From Ideonella livida (GTDB taxonomy: Bacteria; Pseudomonadota; Gammaproteobacteria; Burkholderiales; Burkholderiaceae_C), in NCBI RefSeq assembly GCF_010499455.1, contig NZ_JAAGOH010000019.1:1-64000 (forward strand): 64,000 nucleotides of DNA. Direction: 5' to 3'. The notes below the pieces were generated by a model. It was not told the DNA's origin, did not search any database, and worked only from the letters and a program-made list of their open reading frames with translations. A program made the position numbers and the translations under genes. Below, one piece after another: positions 50,491 to 58,681 of the stretch (positions are counted from its first letter, which is position 1; each line of letters opens with the position of its first letter).

Positions 50491-51807
50491 TCAGTTTCGC
50501 AGCGGCTCGGCCAGCTGTCCCATGAACAGCGGCACCCCACTGGCACGGTGCATCACCGCAAAGAAGAAGGGCCGGTCGGCGGCGCAGGCAGGGGCGTCGG
50601 AGACCGGTGCGAAGGACTTGAGACCCACCACCGCGGCGGTGGCGGCGCTGGCCTCGGCCCCGGTTTCGTCCAGGGCGATGGCGGCAGACTGGAAGACGTT
50701 CTCCAGCCGCAAGCCGCGATGGCCTTGCCGCAGCAGCGGGCTGAAGTCGGCCCGGTCGCTGAAGGGGGTCTTCAGGCCCAGGGCCTGCAGCGTGTCCTTC
50801 AGGGGGCGGCTGCGCGGTGCCAGGTCCAGCCGGGGCAGGCTGAGCTGGCAGCGCTTGGGCTGCAGGGCTCCACGCCAGCGTGCCAGGTCGGTGCCGTGCA
50901 GGGTCTGCACAAAGTCACCCAGCCGCTGGCCGGCGGGCGGCAGGGCCAGCAGCAGGCTGTAGGCCGGGGCATCGCGGCCTTCCTGTGTGGCGAAGGGCAG
51001 CTCCATCACCGTCACGCCCTGGACGCTGGCCTGCAGCACCTCCCGCTCGTCCTGCATCTGCCGGGCCTGCACCACGGCACCATCGTCGCCGGTGAAGGGG
51101 CGCAGCTGGGTGCCGGTGACCGGAAAGGGCTGGGCCCAGGCGCGCTTGAAGTGCAGGGCATTGGTCAGCACCAGCCGGGTGCTGCCCTGCAGGCTGCCTT
51201 CGGGCAGCAGCTCCGCGATGCGTTGCTGGGTCTGCTCGCCGACCCAGCGGTTGATCTGGCTGCGTGCCAGCTCGGCGTCAAAGGCCGGGATGACACCGGC
51301 CGGAGTGCCCTGCCGGGCCTGCACGCGCTGGGCATAGCTGGGCTGCAGGGCCTTGACCAGGCTGTCGTCCAGCCACAGGCGGTTGGCCTGGTGCAGGCCC
51401 TCGTCACGGGCCAGGCGTTCGGCCAGGTCGGGCAAGCGCTGCTGGTACAGGCGCTGACCGGCGCTCACCCGGCCGTCGCCCATCAGGCGGTTGAGTTCAT
51501 GGGCCGAGGCGCCGGCCGTGCCCGCCTGCAGCAGCCCCAGGGCCTGGGCCAGCGACAGCGAGGAGACGACGCTGTTGCCGACCGGGGACGCGGCGCTGGC
51601 GGGACGATCGGCCCGCAGCAGCTTGAGCCCGAGCTCGCCCAGGGCGGCGGCGGTGGCTGCATCGTTGGCGGCGGGGCTGGGGCGCGGTGCCCCTGAGGCC
51701 GCAGCGGCCCCGCCCAGCAGGGCCGCTGCCATGGCGGCGGTCGGGAGGCGGCGCAGGGCGGTGCGCAGGCAGGCGCCGGCGCGGCCGAAGGCGGGGGGGC
51801 GTTGCAT
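50491..51807 (-). CDS. Serpin (serine/cysteine protease inhibitor), exported
   Basis: A 438-residue serpin with an N-terminal signal-like stretch (AAMAAALLGGAAAASGAP). Serpin landmarks are SPVGNSVVSSLSLAQALGLL, LTNALHFKRAWAQPF and the C-terminal RPFFFAVMHRASGVPLFMGQ. The hinge of the reactive loop, ETGAEASAATAAVV (residues 381-394), has the small residues needed for loop insertion, so it should be inhibitory. Counting from the conserved Gly383 as P15, the scissile bond would be Lys397-Ser398 (in GLKSFA). Its start shares one base with the stop of the caspase-like gene, so the two are translationally coupled. A basic P1 fits trypsin-like or metacaspase targets. Confidence 0.92.
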   Translation of the reverse strand: MQRPPAFGRAGACLRTALRRLPTAAMAAALLGGAAAASGAPRPSPAANDAATAAALGELGLKLLRADRPASAASPVGNSVVSSLSLAQALGLLQAGTAGASAHELNRLMGDGRVSAGQRLYQQRLPDLAERLARDEGLHQANRLWLDDSLVKALQPSYAQRVQARQGTPAGVIPAFDAELARSQINRWVGEQTQQRIAELLPEGSLQGSTRLVLTNALHFKRAWAQPFPVTGTQLRPFTGDDGAVVQARQMQDEREVLQASVQGVTVMELPFATQEGRDAPAYSLLLALPPAGQRLGDFVQTLHGTDLARWRGALQPKRCQLSLPRLDLAPRSRPLKDTLQALGLKTPFSDRADFSPLLRQGHRGLRLENVFQSAAIALDETGAEASAATAAVVGLKSFAPVSDAPACAADRPFFFAVMHRASGVPLFMGQLAEPLRN

Positions 51808-53318
51808 CAGCGCTCCTGCACGGCCAGCACATTGCTGGCGCCGTAGATCGAGGGGTTGCCCGCGCCTTCCACGGCCTCCACCACCAGGGTGCGGGCGGTG
51901 GCGGTGTTGGCCTTGGCGCTGGGGAAGGTCTGGCTCAGGTCCAGGGCCTTGCCGATGTTGCGCTTGGTGGGCGAGACGATGGCCAGCACATGGCTGGTGC
52001 CGGCGGGGCCGGCGGCGCGCACGCGCCACTGCGGGCGGGGCAGGCGCGTGGTGCCGGCGGCGATCTGGTTGTCCTCGTCCAGCTTGTTGGGGAAGAGCAG
52101 GTCGAAGGTCTTGCCGTCGCTGCCCACATGCAGCACGTACAGGTAGCCCGGCTTGTTGCTGGTGACCTGGAAGTCCAGGAAATCCTTCTGGATGGTCAGC
52201 GGCGAGTTGCCGCTCAGGCTCACCTGGATGGATGGGCTGCCGCCTGCCCGCAGGTCCTGCAGCGTGCTCACCGGGTTGACCGGCTCCTCCGGTGGGGTCG
52301 GGGCTTCGGCCTGCGGCGCCGGGGGCGGGGCGGGCGCGGGGGTGGGGGCCGGGGTGGGGGCCGGGGTGGGCGCGGCGGCTTGCGGGGCCGGGGCCGCCGG
52401 CGGGCTGCTGGGCGCGGCGGTGGTGAAGGCCAGTGGCAGCTTGCCGTTGCCCACCAGCGTGATGGTCTGCGGCCGTCCGCCGCGTTGGTTGATCAGGCGC
52501 TGGGCGCAGCGCTGCATTTCCTCGCCGTTGACGGCGCCGGAGCGGTCGGCGTCCGCGCCCCCGCTCAGGCAGGCGGCCCAGGCCAGGGTGGCGATGCTGC
52601 CCTGGGAGGTGGCCCCGGCCACCTCGGTGGCCGAGGCGGCGGCCAGGTAGACCACGCGCGGGCCCTCGGCCTTGGCCCCGACCAGCTCCAGGCCGCGGGC
52701 CATCTTGTTGACGGCGTTGCCGCACTGGTGGCTGTCACCGGCGGCCGATCCATCCTTGACCGAGCCGGGGAAGAACTTGGGCACCACGCCGCCCACGTTG
52801 ATGGCCCGGGTGGCGGCGCCGCCGGAGAAGCAGGAGTCGTTGAGGAAGACCACCTGGCCGGCCTTGCTGCCCAGGGTGTCGAGGTCCTGCTCCAGCCGGG
52901 CATCCTCGTACAGGGTGGGCTCGTAGGTCACCATGCCCTCGGTGCACTTGCCTCCACCGCTGCCGCTGCGGTTGCCGATCTGGGCGCCGTGGCCGGAGTA
53001 GTAGAGGAAGACGTTGTCGCCCGGGGCGATGCGCCGGGTCAGCTCGCCCAGGGCGGCGCTGACGTTGCCCTTGGTGAAGGCGGCGTTGCTCAGCTCGCGG
53101 ATGTTGCCGTCGGGCACCCCCATGGCCCGGGCAATCTTGCGCGCCATGGCCGCGTCCAGGTCGATGCCCGGCAGGTTGTTGCGCGGGTTGGAGTACTCGC
53201 CGATCCACATGATCAGCGCGTGGTTGGCGGCCTGGGCGGGCAGGGCGCCCAAGCCGGCGGCGGCCAGGGCGGAGGCGGCGGCCAGATGGCGCAGGACAGG
53301 GCGGAAGGCAACAGGCAT
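51807..53318 (-). CDS. Caspase-fold protease (bacterial metacaspase/orthocaspase) with EF-hand loop and DUF4384
   Basis: A 503-residue exported protein. The signal peptide ends at LPAQAA (residue 31). The peptidase C14 domain covers about 32-295, with the catalytic dyad His110 (YYSGHGAQ) and Cys163 (NDSCFSGG); DSC is the metacaspase form of the motif. A perfect EF-hand calcium loop, DADRSGAVNGEE, sits at 256-267 near the end of this domain. A Pro/Ala linker (about 302-345) leads to a DUF4384 domain (QKDFLDFQVTSNKPGYLYVL, LLFPNKLDEDNQIAAG). GAGGAG precedes the ATG. It heads the operon with serpin and OmpA-like genes. Metacaspases cut after Arg or Lys and often need calcium, which fits both the loop and the serpin. 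Confidence 0.9.
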   Translation of the reverse strand: MPVAFRPVLRHLAAASALAAAGLGALPAQAANHALIMWIGEYSNPRNNLPGIDLDAAMARKIARAMGVPDGNIRELSNAAFTKGNVSAALGELTRRIAPGDNVFLYYSGHGAQIGNRSGSGGGKCTEGMVTYEPTLYEDARLEQDLDTLGSKAGQVVFLNDSCFSGGAATRAINVGGVVPKFFPGSVKDGSAAGDSHQCGNAVNKMARGLELVGAKAEGPRVVYLAAASATEVAGATSQGSIATLAWAACLSGGADADRSGAVNGEEMQRCAQRLINQRGGRPQTITLVGNGKLPLAFTTAAPSSPPAAPAPQAAAPTPAPTPAPTPAPAPPPAPQAEAPTPPEEPVNPVSTLQDLRAGGSPSIQVSLSGNSPLTIQKDFLDFQVTSNKPGYLYVLHVGSDGKTFDLLFPNKLDEDNQIAAGTTRLPRPQWRVRAAGPAGTSHVLAIVSPTKRNIGKALDLSQTFPSAKANTATARTLVVEAVEGAGNPSIYGASNVLAVQER

Positions 53319-53524
53319 GGACAGGCTCCTCGGTCAGGCCGGCGGCACGTGGGCCGCGGTTCAACAGGTCTCTTGCCGGTGTACGCAGATTGCGCGGCGC
53401 TCACGGCTCATCCGCGGGACCGCGCACCCGGCGGGGTGGGCGGCACCCATGTTGGGGCGCAGGGGGGGAGCTGTCCAGCCCGCCGGACAAACCTGCCTGT
53501 GCTTGGCGGGGCGTGGGGCTGGAG

Positions 53525-53545
53525 GGGGCGGCCTGGGGCCGCCCC
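53525..53545 (-). terminator. Hairpin after ychF
   Basis: A perfect 9-bp stem, ggggcggcc (53525-53533) and ggccgcccc (53537-53545), lies five bases past the ychF stop. There is no T run, so it is a GC hairpin of the kind that may need Rho or act as an RNA end stabiliser. Confidence 0.5.
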
Positions 53546-53550
53546 GGAGA

Positions 53551-54645
53551 TCACACGTTGAACAGGAAGTTCATCACGTCGCCGTCCTTGACGACGTATT
53601 CCTTGCCTTCGGCGCGCATCTTGCCGGCATCCTTGGCGCCTTGTTCGCCACCGAACTTGATGAAGTCGTCGAAGGCGATGGTCTGGGCGCGGATGAAGCC
53701 GCGTTCGAAGTCGCCGTGGATCACGCCGGCGGCCTGCGGGGCGGTGTCACCGATGCGGATGGTCCAGGCGCGCACTTCCTTGACCCCGGCGGTGAAGTAG
53801 GTCTGCAGGCCCAGCAGCTTGAAGCCGGCGCGGATCAGGCGGTTCAGGCCCGGCTCGTCCTGGCCCATCTCGGCCAGGAACAGGGCCTTGTCCTCGTCCT
53901 CCATCTCGGCCAGCTCGGACTCGGTCTTGGCGCAGATGGCCACCACCTCGCCCTTCTGGGCGGCGGCGTATTCCTTCAGGCGGTCCAGGAAGGGGTTGTT
54001 CTCGAAGCCGGTCTCCGAGACGTTGCCCACAAACATCGCCGGCTTGGCGGTGATCAGGCACAGCGGCTTGAGGATGACCAGCTCCTCCTTGGTGAAGTCG
54101 ATCGAGCGCACCGGCTTGGCCTGGTCCAGGGCGGCCTGGCACTTCTCCAGCACCTTGACCAGGGCGGCGGCGTCCTTGTCGTTGCCCGAGCGGGCGGCCT
54201 TGGTGTAGCGCTGCAGGCTTTTCTCGACGGTGCCCAGGTCGGCCAGGCACAGCTCGGTCTGGATGACCTCGATGTCGGCGATGGGGTCGACCTTGCCGGC
54301 CACGTGGATGACGTTGTCGTCCTCGAAGCAGCGCACCACGTTGACGATGGCGTCCGTCTCGCGGATGTGGCTGAGGAACTGGTTGCCCAGGCCTTCGCCC
54401 TTGGAGGCACCGGCCACCAGGCCGGCGATGTCGACGAACTCGACGATGGCCGGCACGATGCGCTCGGGCTGCACGACCTTGGCCAGGTCGGCCAGGCGGG
54501 GATCGGGCACTTCCACCACGCCCACATTGGGCTCGATGGTGCAGAAGGGGTAGTTCTCGGCCGCGATGCCGGCCTTGGTCAGGGCATTGAACAGGGTGGA
54601 CTTGCCGACGTTGGGCAGGCCGACGATGCCGCACTTGAGGCTCAT
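53551..54645 (-). CDS. ychF: Redox-regulated Obg-like ATPase YchF
   Basis: A 364-residue P-loop ATPase of the OLA1/YchF group. It has [18 protein letters not shown] at the N-terminus, [19 protein letters not shown] (G3 and switch region) and a coiled-coil hairpin domain (residues about 130-200). The TGS domain lies at the C-terminus ([18 protein letters not shown] to MNFLFNV). It binds ATP rather than GTP and associates with ribosomes. Length and ends match the family. It is monocistronic and divergent from the UbiH-family gene. Confidence 0.96.
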   Translation of the reverse strand: MSLKCGIVGLPNVGKSTLFNALTKAGIAAENYPFCTIEPNVGVVEVPDPRLADLAKVVQPERIVPAIVEFVDIAGLVAGASKGEGLGNQFLSHIRETDAIVNVVRCFEDDNVIHVAGKVDPIADIEVIQTELCLADLGTVEKSLQRYTKAARSGNDKDAAALVKVLEKCQAALDQAKPVRSIDFTKEELVILKPLCLITAKPAMFVGNVSETGFENNPFLDRLKEYAAAQKGEVVAICAKTESELAEMEDEDKALFLAEMGQDEPGLNRLIRAGFKLLGLQTYFTAGVKEVRAWTIRIGDTAPQAAGVIHGDFERGFIRAQTIAFDDFIKFGGEQGAKDAGKMRAEGKEYVVKDGDVMNFLFNV

Positions 54646-54764
54646 GGCGGGGCTTTCGCTGCAGAAGGGAAGAAAAGGGGAACGGCGGCGCCGGCGGCGT
54701 GCCGCGGCGCTGCCACGGCCGGTCAGGGCGACCGGCGGGCCATCCTCGATTTTAGGTGCCTCCC

Positions 54765-54770
54765 TACAAT
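54765..54770 (+). promoter_or_regulatory. -10 box (tacaat) seven bases before an ATG
   Basis: TACAAT at 54765-54770 is followed by seven bases and then the ATG at 54778. No Shine-Dalgarno is present in cggccgc. This is the geometry of a leaderless transcript, identical to that at 37377. No strong -35 hexamer is visible 17 bases upstream. Confidence 0.55.
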
Positions 54771-54777
54771 CGGCCGC

Positions 54778-55890
54778 ATGAGCAAGTCCGCCGACGTCCG
54801 CATCCTGGGTTCTGGCATCGTCAGCCGCAGTCTGGCCCTGTGCCTGGCCCACCAGGGGCTGCAGGTGGCGCTGCAGGCGCGGCCGGCCGCGTCGCCGCGG
54901 ACCGACGATGTCCGCGCCTATGCCCTGAACCCCAGCTCGGTGGCCCTGCTGCAGCGCCTGCGTGCTTGGGATGCCTTGCCGGCCGAGGCACGCACTGCCG
55001 TGCTGGACATGAAGGTCGCCGGCGATGCGCCGGGGGCCGGCATCGAGTTTTCGGCCTGGCAGCAGGCGGTGGACGCCCTGGCCTGGATCGTGGACGCTGC
55101 CGAGCTGGAGAACAGCCTGGAGACGGCGGTGCGCTACAACCCGCGCATCGATCTGCAGCCGCAACCCGGGCCCGCGGCCCTGACCGTGGTGGCCGAGGGC
55201 AAGGCATCGGCCGAGCGCGAACGCCTGGGGGTGGCCTTCGAGCGCCACGGCTACGGCCACAGCGCCCTGGCCACCCGGCTGGTGGCCGAGGGCCCGCACC
55301 AGGGCACGGCCTGGCAGTGGTTCCGCGCACCGGAGGTGCTGGCCCTGCTGCCGCTGGACCGGCCCGAGTGCGGACACGGTTACGCCCTGGTCTGGTCACA
55401 GCCGGCCGAGCAGGCCGAGCATTGGCGGCAGGCTGCGCCGGAGGCCCTGGAAGAGGTGCTGCTGCAGCTGACCGGCGGGGTGGTCGGTCGGCTGCGTGTG
55501 GCCGGGGATCGCGCCACCTGGCCGCTGGCCCTGGGGCGGGCGCAGGCCGTCAGCGGCCCGGGCTGGGCGCTGGTGGGCGATGCCGCGCATGTGGTGCATC
55601 CACTGGCCGGACAGGGCCTGAACCTGGGGCTGGCCGATGTGCAGGCCCTGGACGAGGTGCTGGCGGCCCGCGAGAGCTGGCGCGACCTGGGCGATGCCGC
55701 CCTGCTGCGCCGCTATGCCCGCAAGCGCGCCTGGGGCACCTGGGCCATGGCCCAGGGCACCGACGGCCTGTGGCAGCTCTTTGCGCAGGATGCCCCAGGC
55801 CTGAGGGAACTCCGCAACCACGGCATGACTCTGGTCAATCGCATCGCCCCGCTCAAGCGTTGGCTGGTGCGTCAGGCGCTGGACGTCTGA
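54778..55890 (+). CDS. FAD-dependent monooxygenase, UbiH/UbiF family
   Basis: A 370-residue flavoprotein hydroxylase. The N-terminal Rossmann motif is [16 protein letters not shown], slightly altered from GxGxx[18 protein letters not shown] corresponds to the usual DxRxxAL region, and the second FAD motif is [20 protein letters not shown]. Such enzymes hydroxylate the ring of ubiquinone precursors. The genome probably has several, so which position it modifies is not clear. The start has a -10 box seven bases upstream instead of a ribosome binding site. The next gene, dsbC, follows after about 110 bases. Confidence 0.88.
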   Translation: MSKSADVRILGSGIVSRSLALCLAHQGLQVALQARPAASPRTDDVRAYALNPSSVALLQRLRAWDALPAEARTAVLDMKVAGDAPGAGIEFSAWQQAVDALAWIVDAAELENSLETAVRYNPRIDLQPQPGPAALTVVAEGKASAERERLGVAFERHGYGHSALATRLVAEGPHQGTAWQWFRAPEVLALLPLDRPECGHGYALVWSQPAEQAEHWRQAAPEALEEVLLQLTGGVVGRLRVAGDRATWPLALGRAQAVSGPGWALVGDAAHVVHPLAGQGLNLGLADVQALDEVLAARESWRDLGDAALLRRYARKRAWGTWAMAQGTDGLWQLFAQDAPGLRELRNHGMTLVNRIAPLKRWLVRQALDV

Positions 55891-56003
55891 TGCGCTGTCA
55901 CACGGCCCTGCCATCCTCCTGAGCCTCTTTCCGGGCCTCGCGCCCCAGACCGAACCCGACCGCCGCGCGGCCTTGGCCGCCGGACAACTCAAGGACACCC
56001 GCC

Positions 56004-56753
56004 ATGCGTCGCCTTTCCCCTGCCCTTGCGCTGCGTGCGCCGCTCGCCGTGGCCGGCTTGTGCCTGGCCGTCCTGGCCACCGCCGCCCATGCCAACGAGG
56101 AGGCCATCCGCAAGGCCCTGACCGAGCGCATGCCCGGCCTGCCCAAGATCGACGAGATCAGCAAGAGCCCCATCCCCGGCCTCTACGAGGTCCGCATGGG
56201 CGCCGACATCCTCTATGTCGACGAGACCGGCGACCACGTGATCGAGGGTTCGATCTACAACACCCGCACCCGCACCGACCTGACCAAGGCCCGCATCGAC
56301 AAGCTCACGGCCGTGGCCTTTGCCGACCTGCCGCTCAAGGACGCCATCGTCATCAAGCAGGGCAACGGCAGCCGCCGTCTGGCGGTCTTCGTCGACCCGA
56401 ACTGCGGCTACTGCAAGCGCCTGGAAAAAGACCTGCAGGCGCTCAAGGACGTGACCATCTACAACTTCGTCATCCCCATCCTGGGCCCGGATTCACAGGC
56501 CAAGGCCAAGGACATCTGGTGCGCCAAGGACGCGGGCCGCGTCTGGCGCAACTGGATGGTCGAGGGCACGGTGCCGCCGCGGGTGATGGACAAGTGCGAC
56601 ATCGCCGCCATCGACCGCAACCTGGAGTTCAGCCGCAAGTACCGCATCAACGGCACGCCGGCGCTGATTTTCGAGGACGGCACCCGTACCCCCGGGGCCA
56701 TCCCGGCCGATCGCATCGAGAAGCAGCTGCAGGCCGCCCGCCGGCCGGCCTGA
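56004..56753 (+). CDS. dsbC: Thiol:disulfide isomerase DsbC/DsbG family
   Basis: A 249-residue periplasmic isomerase. The signal peptide ends at TAAHAN (residue 30). An N-terminal dimerisation domain (about 31-95) is followed by the thioredoxin domain with the active site CGYC (Cys134, Cys137) in FVDPNCGYCKRL and the cis-Pro loop NGTPALIF. Two further cysteines (DIWCAKD and DKCDIA) form the structural pair expected in DsbC. It reshuffles wrong disulfides in exported proteins, useful for the many periplasmic enzymes encoded here. Confidence 0.93.
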   Translation: MRRLSPALALRAPLAVAGLCLAVLATAAHANEEAIRKALTERMPGLPKIDEISKSPIPGLYEVRMGADILYVDETGDHVIEGSIYNTRTRTDLTKARIDKLTAVAFADLPLKDAIVIKQGNGSRRLAVFVDPNCGYCKRLEKDLQALKDVTIYNFVIPILGPDSQAKAKDIWCAKDAGRVWRNWMVEGTVPPRVMDKCDIAAIDRNLEFSRKYRINGTPALIFEDGTRTPGAIPADRIEKQLQAARRPA

Positions 56754-56807
56754 CCGCGTCGCGACCGGGACAGCTGGCGCGTCCAGGCGCCTCCAGAATG
56801 CGGAGGC

Positions 56808-57485
56808 ATGGGAACACTCTGCCTCGTGCGTCACGGCCAGGCCTCCTTGGGCGCGGCCGACTATGACCAGCTCAGCCCGCTGGGCCATGAGCAGTGCGAA
56901 CGCTTGGGCCGCCACCTGCGCTGGCAAGGGCGCCGTTTCCAGGCGGTGCACCTGGGGGGCCTGCGGCGCCACCGCCAGTCGCTGGACGCCCTGGCCGCCG
57001 GCTACGGGCCCGGCCTGCCCCCGGCCCAGGTCTGGCCCGGGCTCAACGAGTACGACAGCGACGCCCTGGTGCGGCCGCTGGTGGGCGGGGCGGCACCCCG
57101 CGCCCTGACCCCGGGGGAGCGCCGGCAGCACTTCCGCCTGCTGCGCCAGGCCCTGCTGCGCTGGATGGCCGGCGAGGCGGCGCCTGCGGGCCACCTCGCC
57201 TTCACCGACTTCCGGCAGGGCGTGGTGCAGGCGCTGGAGGCCATCCGTCAGGCCGCCACCGGGCCGGAGGATGTGCTGGTGGTCAGCAGTGGCGGCCCCA
57301 TCTCGGTGGCCATGGGCTGGCTGCTGGGCCTGGCGCCCGAGGCCACCATCGAGCTCAACATGCGTCTGCGCAACAGCGCCCTGAGCGAGTGGCTGATCAC
57401 CCCGCGGCGCTATGCCCTGCAGAGCTTCAACATGCTGCCCCACCTCGACGGCCCCGAGGCCGACAGGCTCATCAGCCACGCCTGA
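56808..57485 (+). CDS. Histidine phosphatase-superfamily protein lacking the second catalytic His
   Basis: A 225-residue protein of the phosphoglycerate-mutase-like superfamily. The nucleophile motif is LVRHGQAS with His9, Arg8 present, and an acidic residue in LNEYDSD. The second catalytic His, expected in a SHGG motif, is replaced: DVLVVSSGGPISV has Ser161 there. Substrate is unknown, and activity may be changed. CAGAAT lies eight bases before the ATG, with ggagg in between, so the start could use either a leaderless or a weakly led transcript. Confidence 0.82.
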   Translation: MGTLCLVRHGQASLGAADYDQLSPLGHEQCERLGRHLRWQGRRFQAVHLGGLRRHRQSLDALAAGYGPGLPPAQVWPGLNEYDSDALVRPLVGGAAPRALTPGERRQHFRLLRQALLRWMAGEAAPAGHLAFTDFRQGVVQALEAIRQAATGPEDVLVVSSGGPISVAMGWLLGLAPEATIELNMRLRNSALSEWLITPRRYALQSFNMLPHLDGPEADRLISHA

Positions 57486-57521
57486 GCCCGCGGCCCGGCG
57501 CGGCGCGCCAGAATGCCCGGC

Positions 57522-57581
57522 ATGAGGGCCACCGCCGCACGACCAGACCGCCCGCGCTGCGCGCCGCCGGAGGCCGCATGA
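57522..57581 (+). CDS. Possible 19-residue leader peptide overlapping the exonuclease start
   Basis: An ATG at 57522 opens a 19-codon frame, rich in Arg, Pro and Ala, whose stop TGA overlaps the exonuclease ATG (atga, 57578-57581). CAGAAT (57509-57514) stands exactly seven bases before it, the same arrangement as other leaderless candidates here. It could serve as a translated leader that couples ribosomes to the exonuclease gene, which also has its own ribosome binding site (ggagg). No similarity is known. Confidence 0.35.
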   Translation: MRATAARPDRPRCAPPEAA

Positions 57582-58681
57582 GTCTTGCGACCTGCGACGA
57601 CCTGGTGGTCCAGCGGCCGGAGGGTCTGTACTGCCCACCGGCTGACCTCTACATCGACCCCTGGCGCCCGGTGGCGCGCGCCGTCATCACCCACGCCCAT
57701 GCCGACCACGCCCGGCCCGGCCACGGCCACTACCTGGCGGCGACGCCGGGGCTGGGCCTGCTGCGGGCCCGGCTGGGCGAGGTGAGCCTGCAGGGCCTGG
57801 CCTACGGGCAGGCCCTCAGCCACCGCGGCGTGCGCGTGAGCCTGCACCCGGCCGGGCATGTGCTGGGCTCGGCCCAGGTGCGGCTGGAGCACCGTGGTCA
57901 GGTCTGGGTGGTCTCCGGAGACTACAAGACCGGTCCCGACCCCACTTGCACCGCCTTCGAGCCGGTGCGCTGTCACACCTTCATCACCGAATGCACCTTC
58001 GGCCTGCCGATCTACCGCTGGGCGCCCCAGGCTCAAACCCTGGCGCAGGTGCGGGCCTGGTGGCAAGCGCAGGCCGCGCAGGGCCGCACGGCCGTGCTGT
58101 ATGCCTATGCCCTGGGCAAGGCCCAACGCCTGCTGGCCGGCCTGGGTCAGGCGGGTGAGGGGCCCGGGCCGGTCCTCAGCCACGGGGCCATGCTGCCTCT
58201 GCACCAGGTCTACCGCCAGGCCGGCATTCTGCTGCCCGCCAGCGCCCCGGTGTTGGCCCAGGGCGGCACCCTCCCGCCGGGTACCCTGGTGCTGGCACCG
58301 CCCGCGGCCGCCGGCTCGCGCTGGCTGCGCCGCCTGGGGCCGGTAGCCGAGGCATTTGCCAGCGGCTGGATGCGGGTGCGGGGCCAGCGGGCCCGACGCG
58401 GCCTGGACCAAGGATTTGTCCTCTCCGACCATGCCGACTGGCCGGGCCTGCTCGGCGCGATCGAGGCCACCGGGGCCGGGCGGGTCATCGTCACCCACGG
58501 TGACAGCCATGCCCTGGTGCGCTGGCTGCAGGAGGTGCGCGGCCTGCGGGCCGAGGTCTTCCGCACCGAGTACGGACAGGAGGAGCAGGAGGACGGTCTG
58601 CCCGAGCCGCTTGCGCCTTCAGTGCCGCCCCCCGTCATGCCCCCGCTGCCGGTTGCTAGCCCGGACGGCGACCGCCCATGA
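57578..58681 (+). CDS. Ligase-associated DNA exonuclease (metallo-beta-lactamase fold)
   Basis: A 367-residue nuclease of the beta-CASP/MBL group that is regularly encoded next to ATP-dependent DNA ligases. The metal site is ITHAHADHARPGHG, with further ligands in HPAGHVLGSAQV, SGDYKTGPD and LSDHADWPGL and VTHGDSHALVRWL at the C-terminus. TECTFGLPIYRW is a typical family segment. The last 30 residues are Pro-rich and disordered-looking. It overlaps the ligase gene by ATGA. The pair probably acts in DNA end processing and sealing during repair. Confidence 0.92.
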   Translation: MSLATCDDLVVQRPEGLYCPPADLYIDPWRPVARAVITHAHADHARPGHGHYLAATPGLGLLRARLGEVSLQGLAYGQALSHRGVRVSLHPAGHVLGSAQVRLEHRGQVWVVSGDYKTGPDPTCTAFEPVRCHTFITECTFGLPIYRWAPQAQTLAQVRAWWQAQAAQGRTAVLYAYALGKAQRLLAGLGQAGEGPGPVLSHGAMLPLHQVYRQAGILLPASAPVLAQGGTLPPGTLVLAPPAAAGSRWLRRLGPVAEAFASGWMRVRGQRARRGLDQGFVLSDHADWPGLLGAIEATGAGRVIVTHGDSHALVRWLQEVRGLRAEVFRTEYGQEEQEDGLPEPLAPSVPPPVMPPLPVASPDGDRP

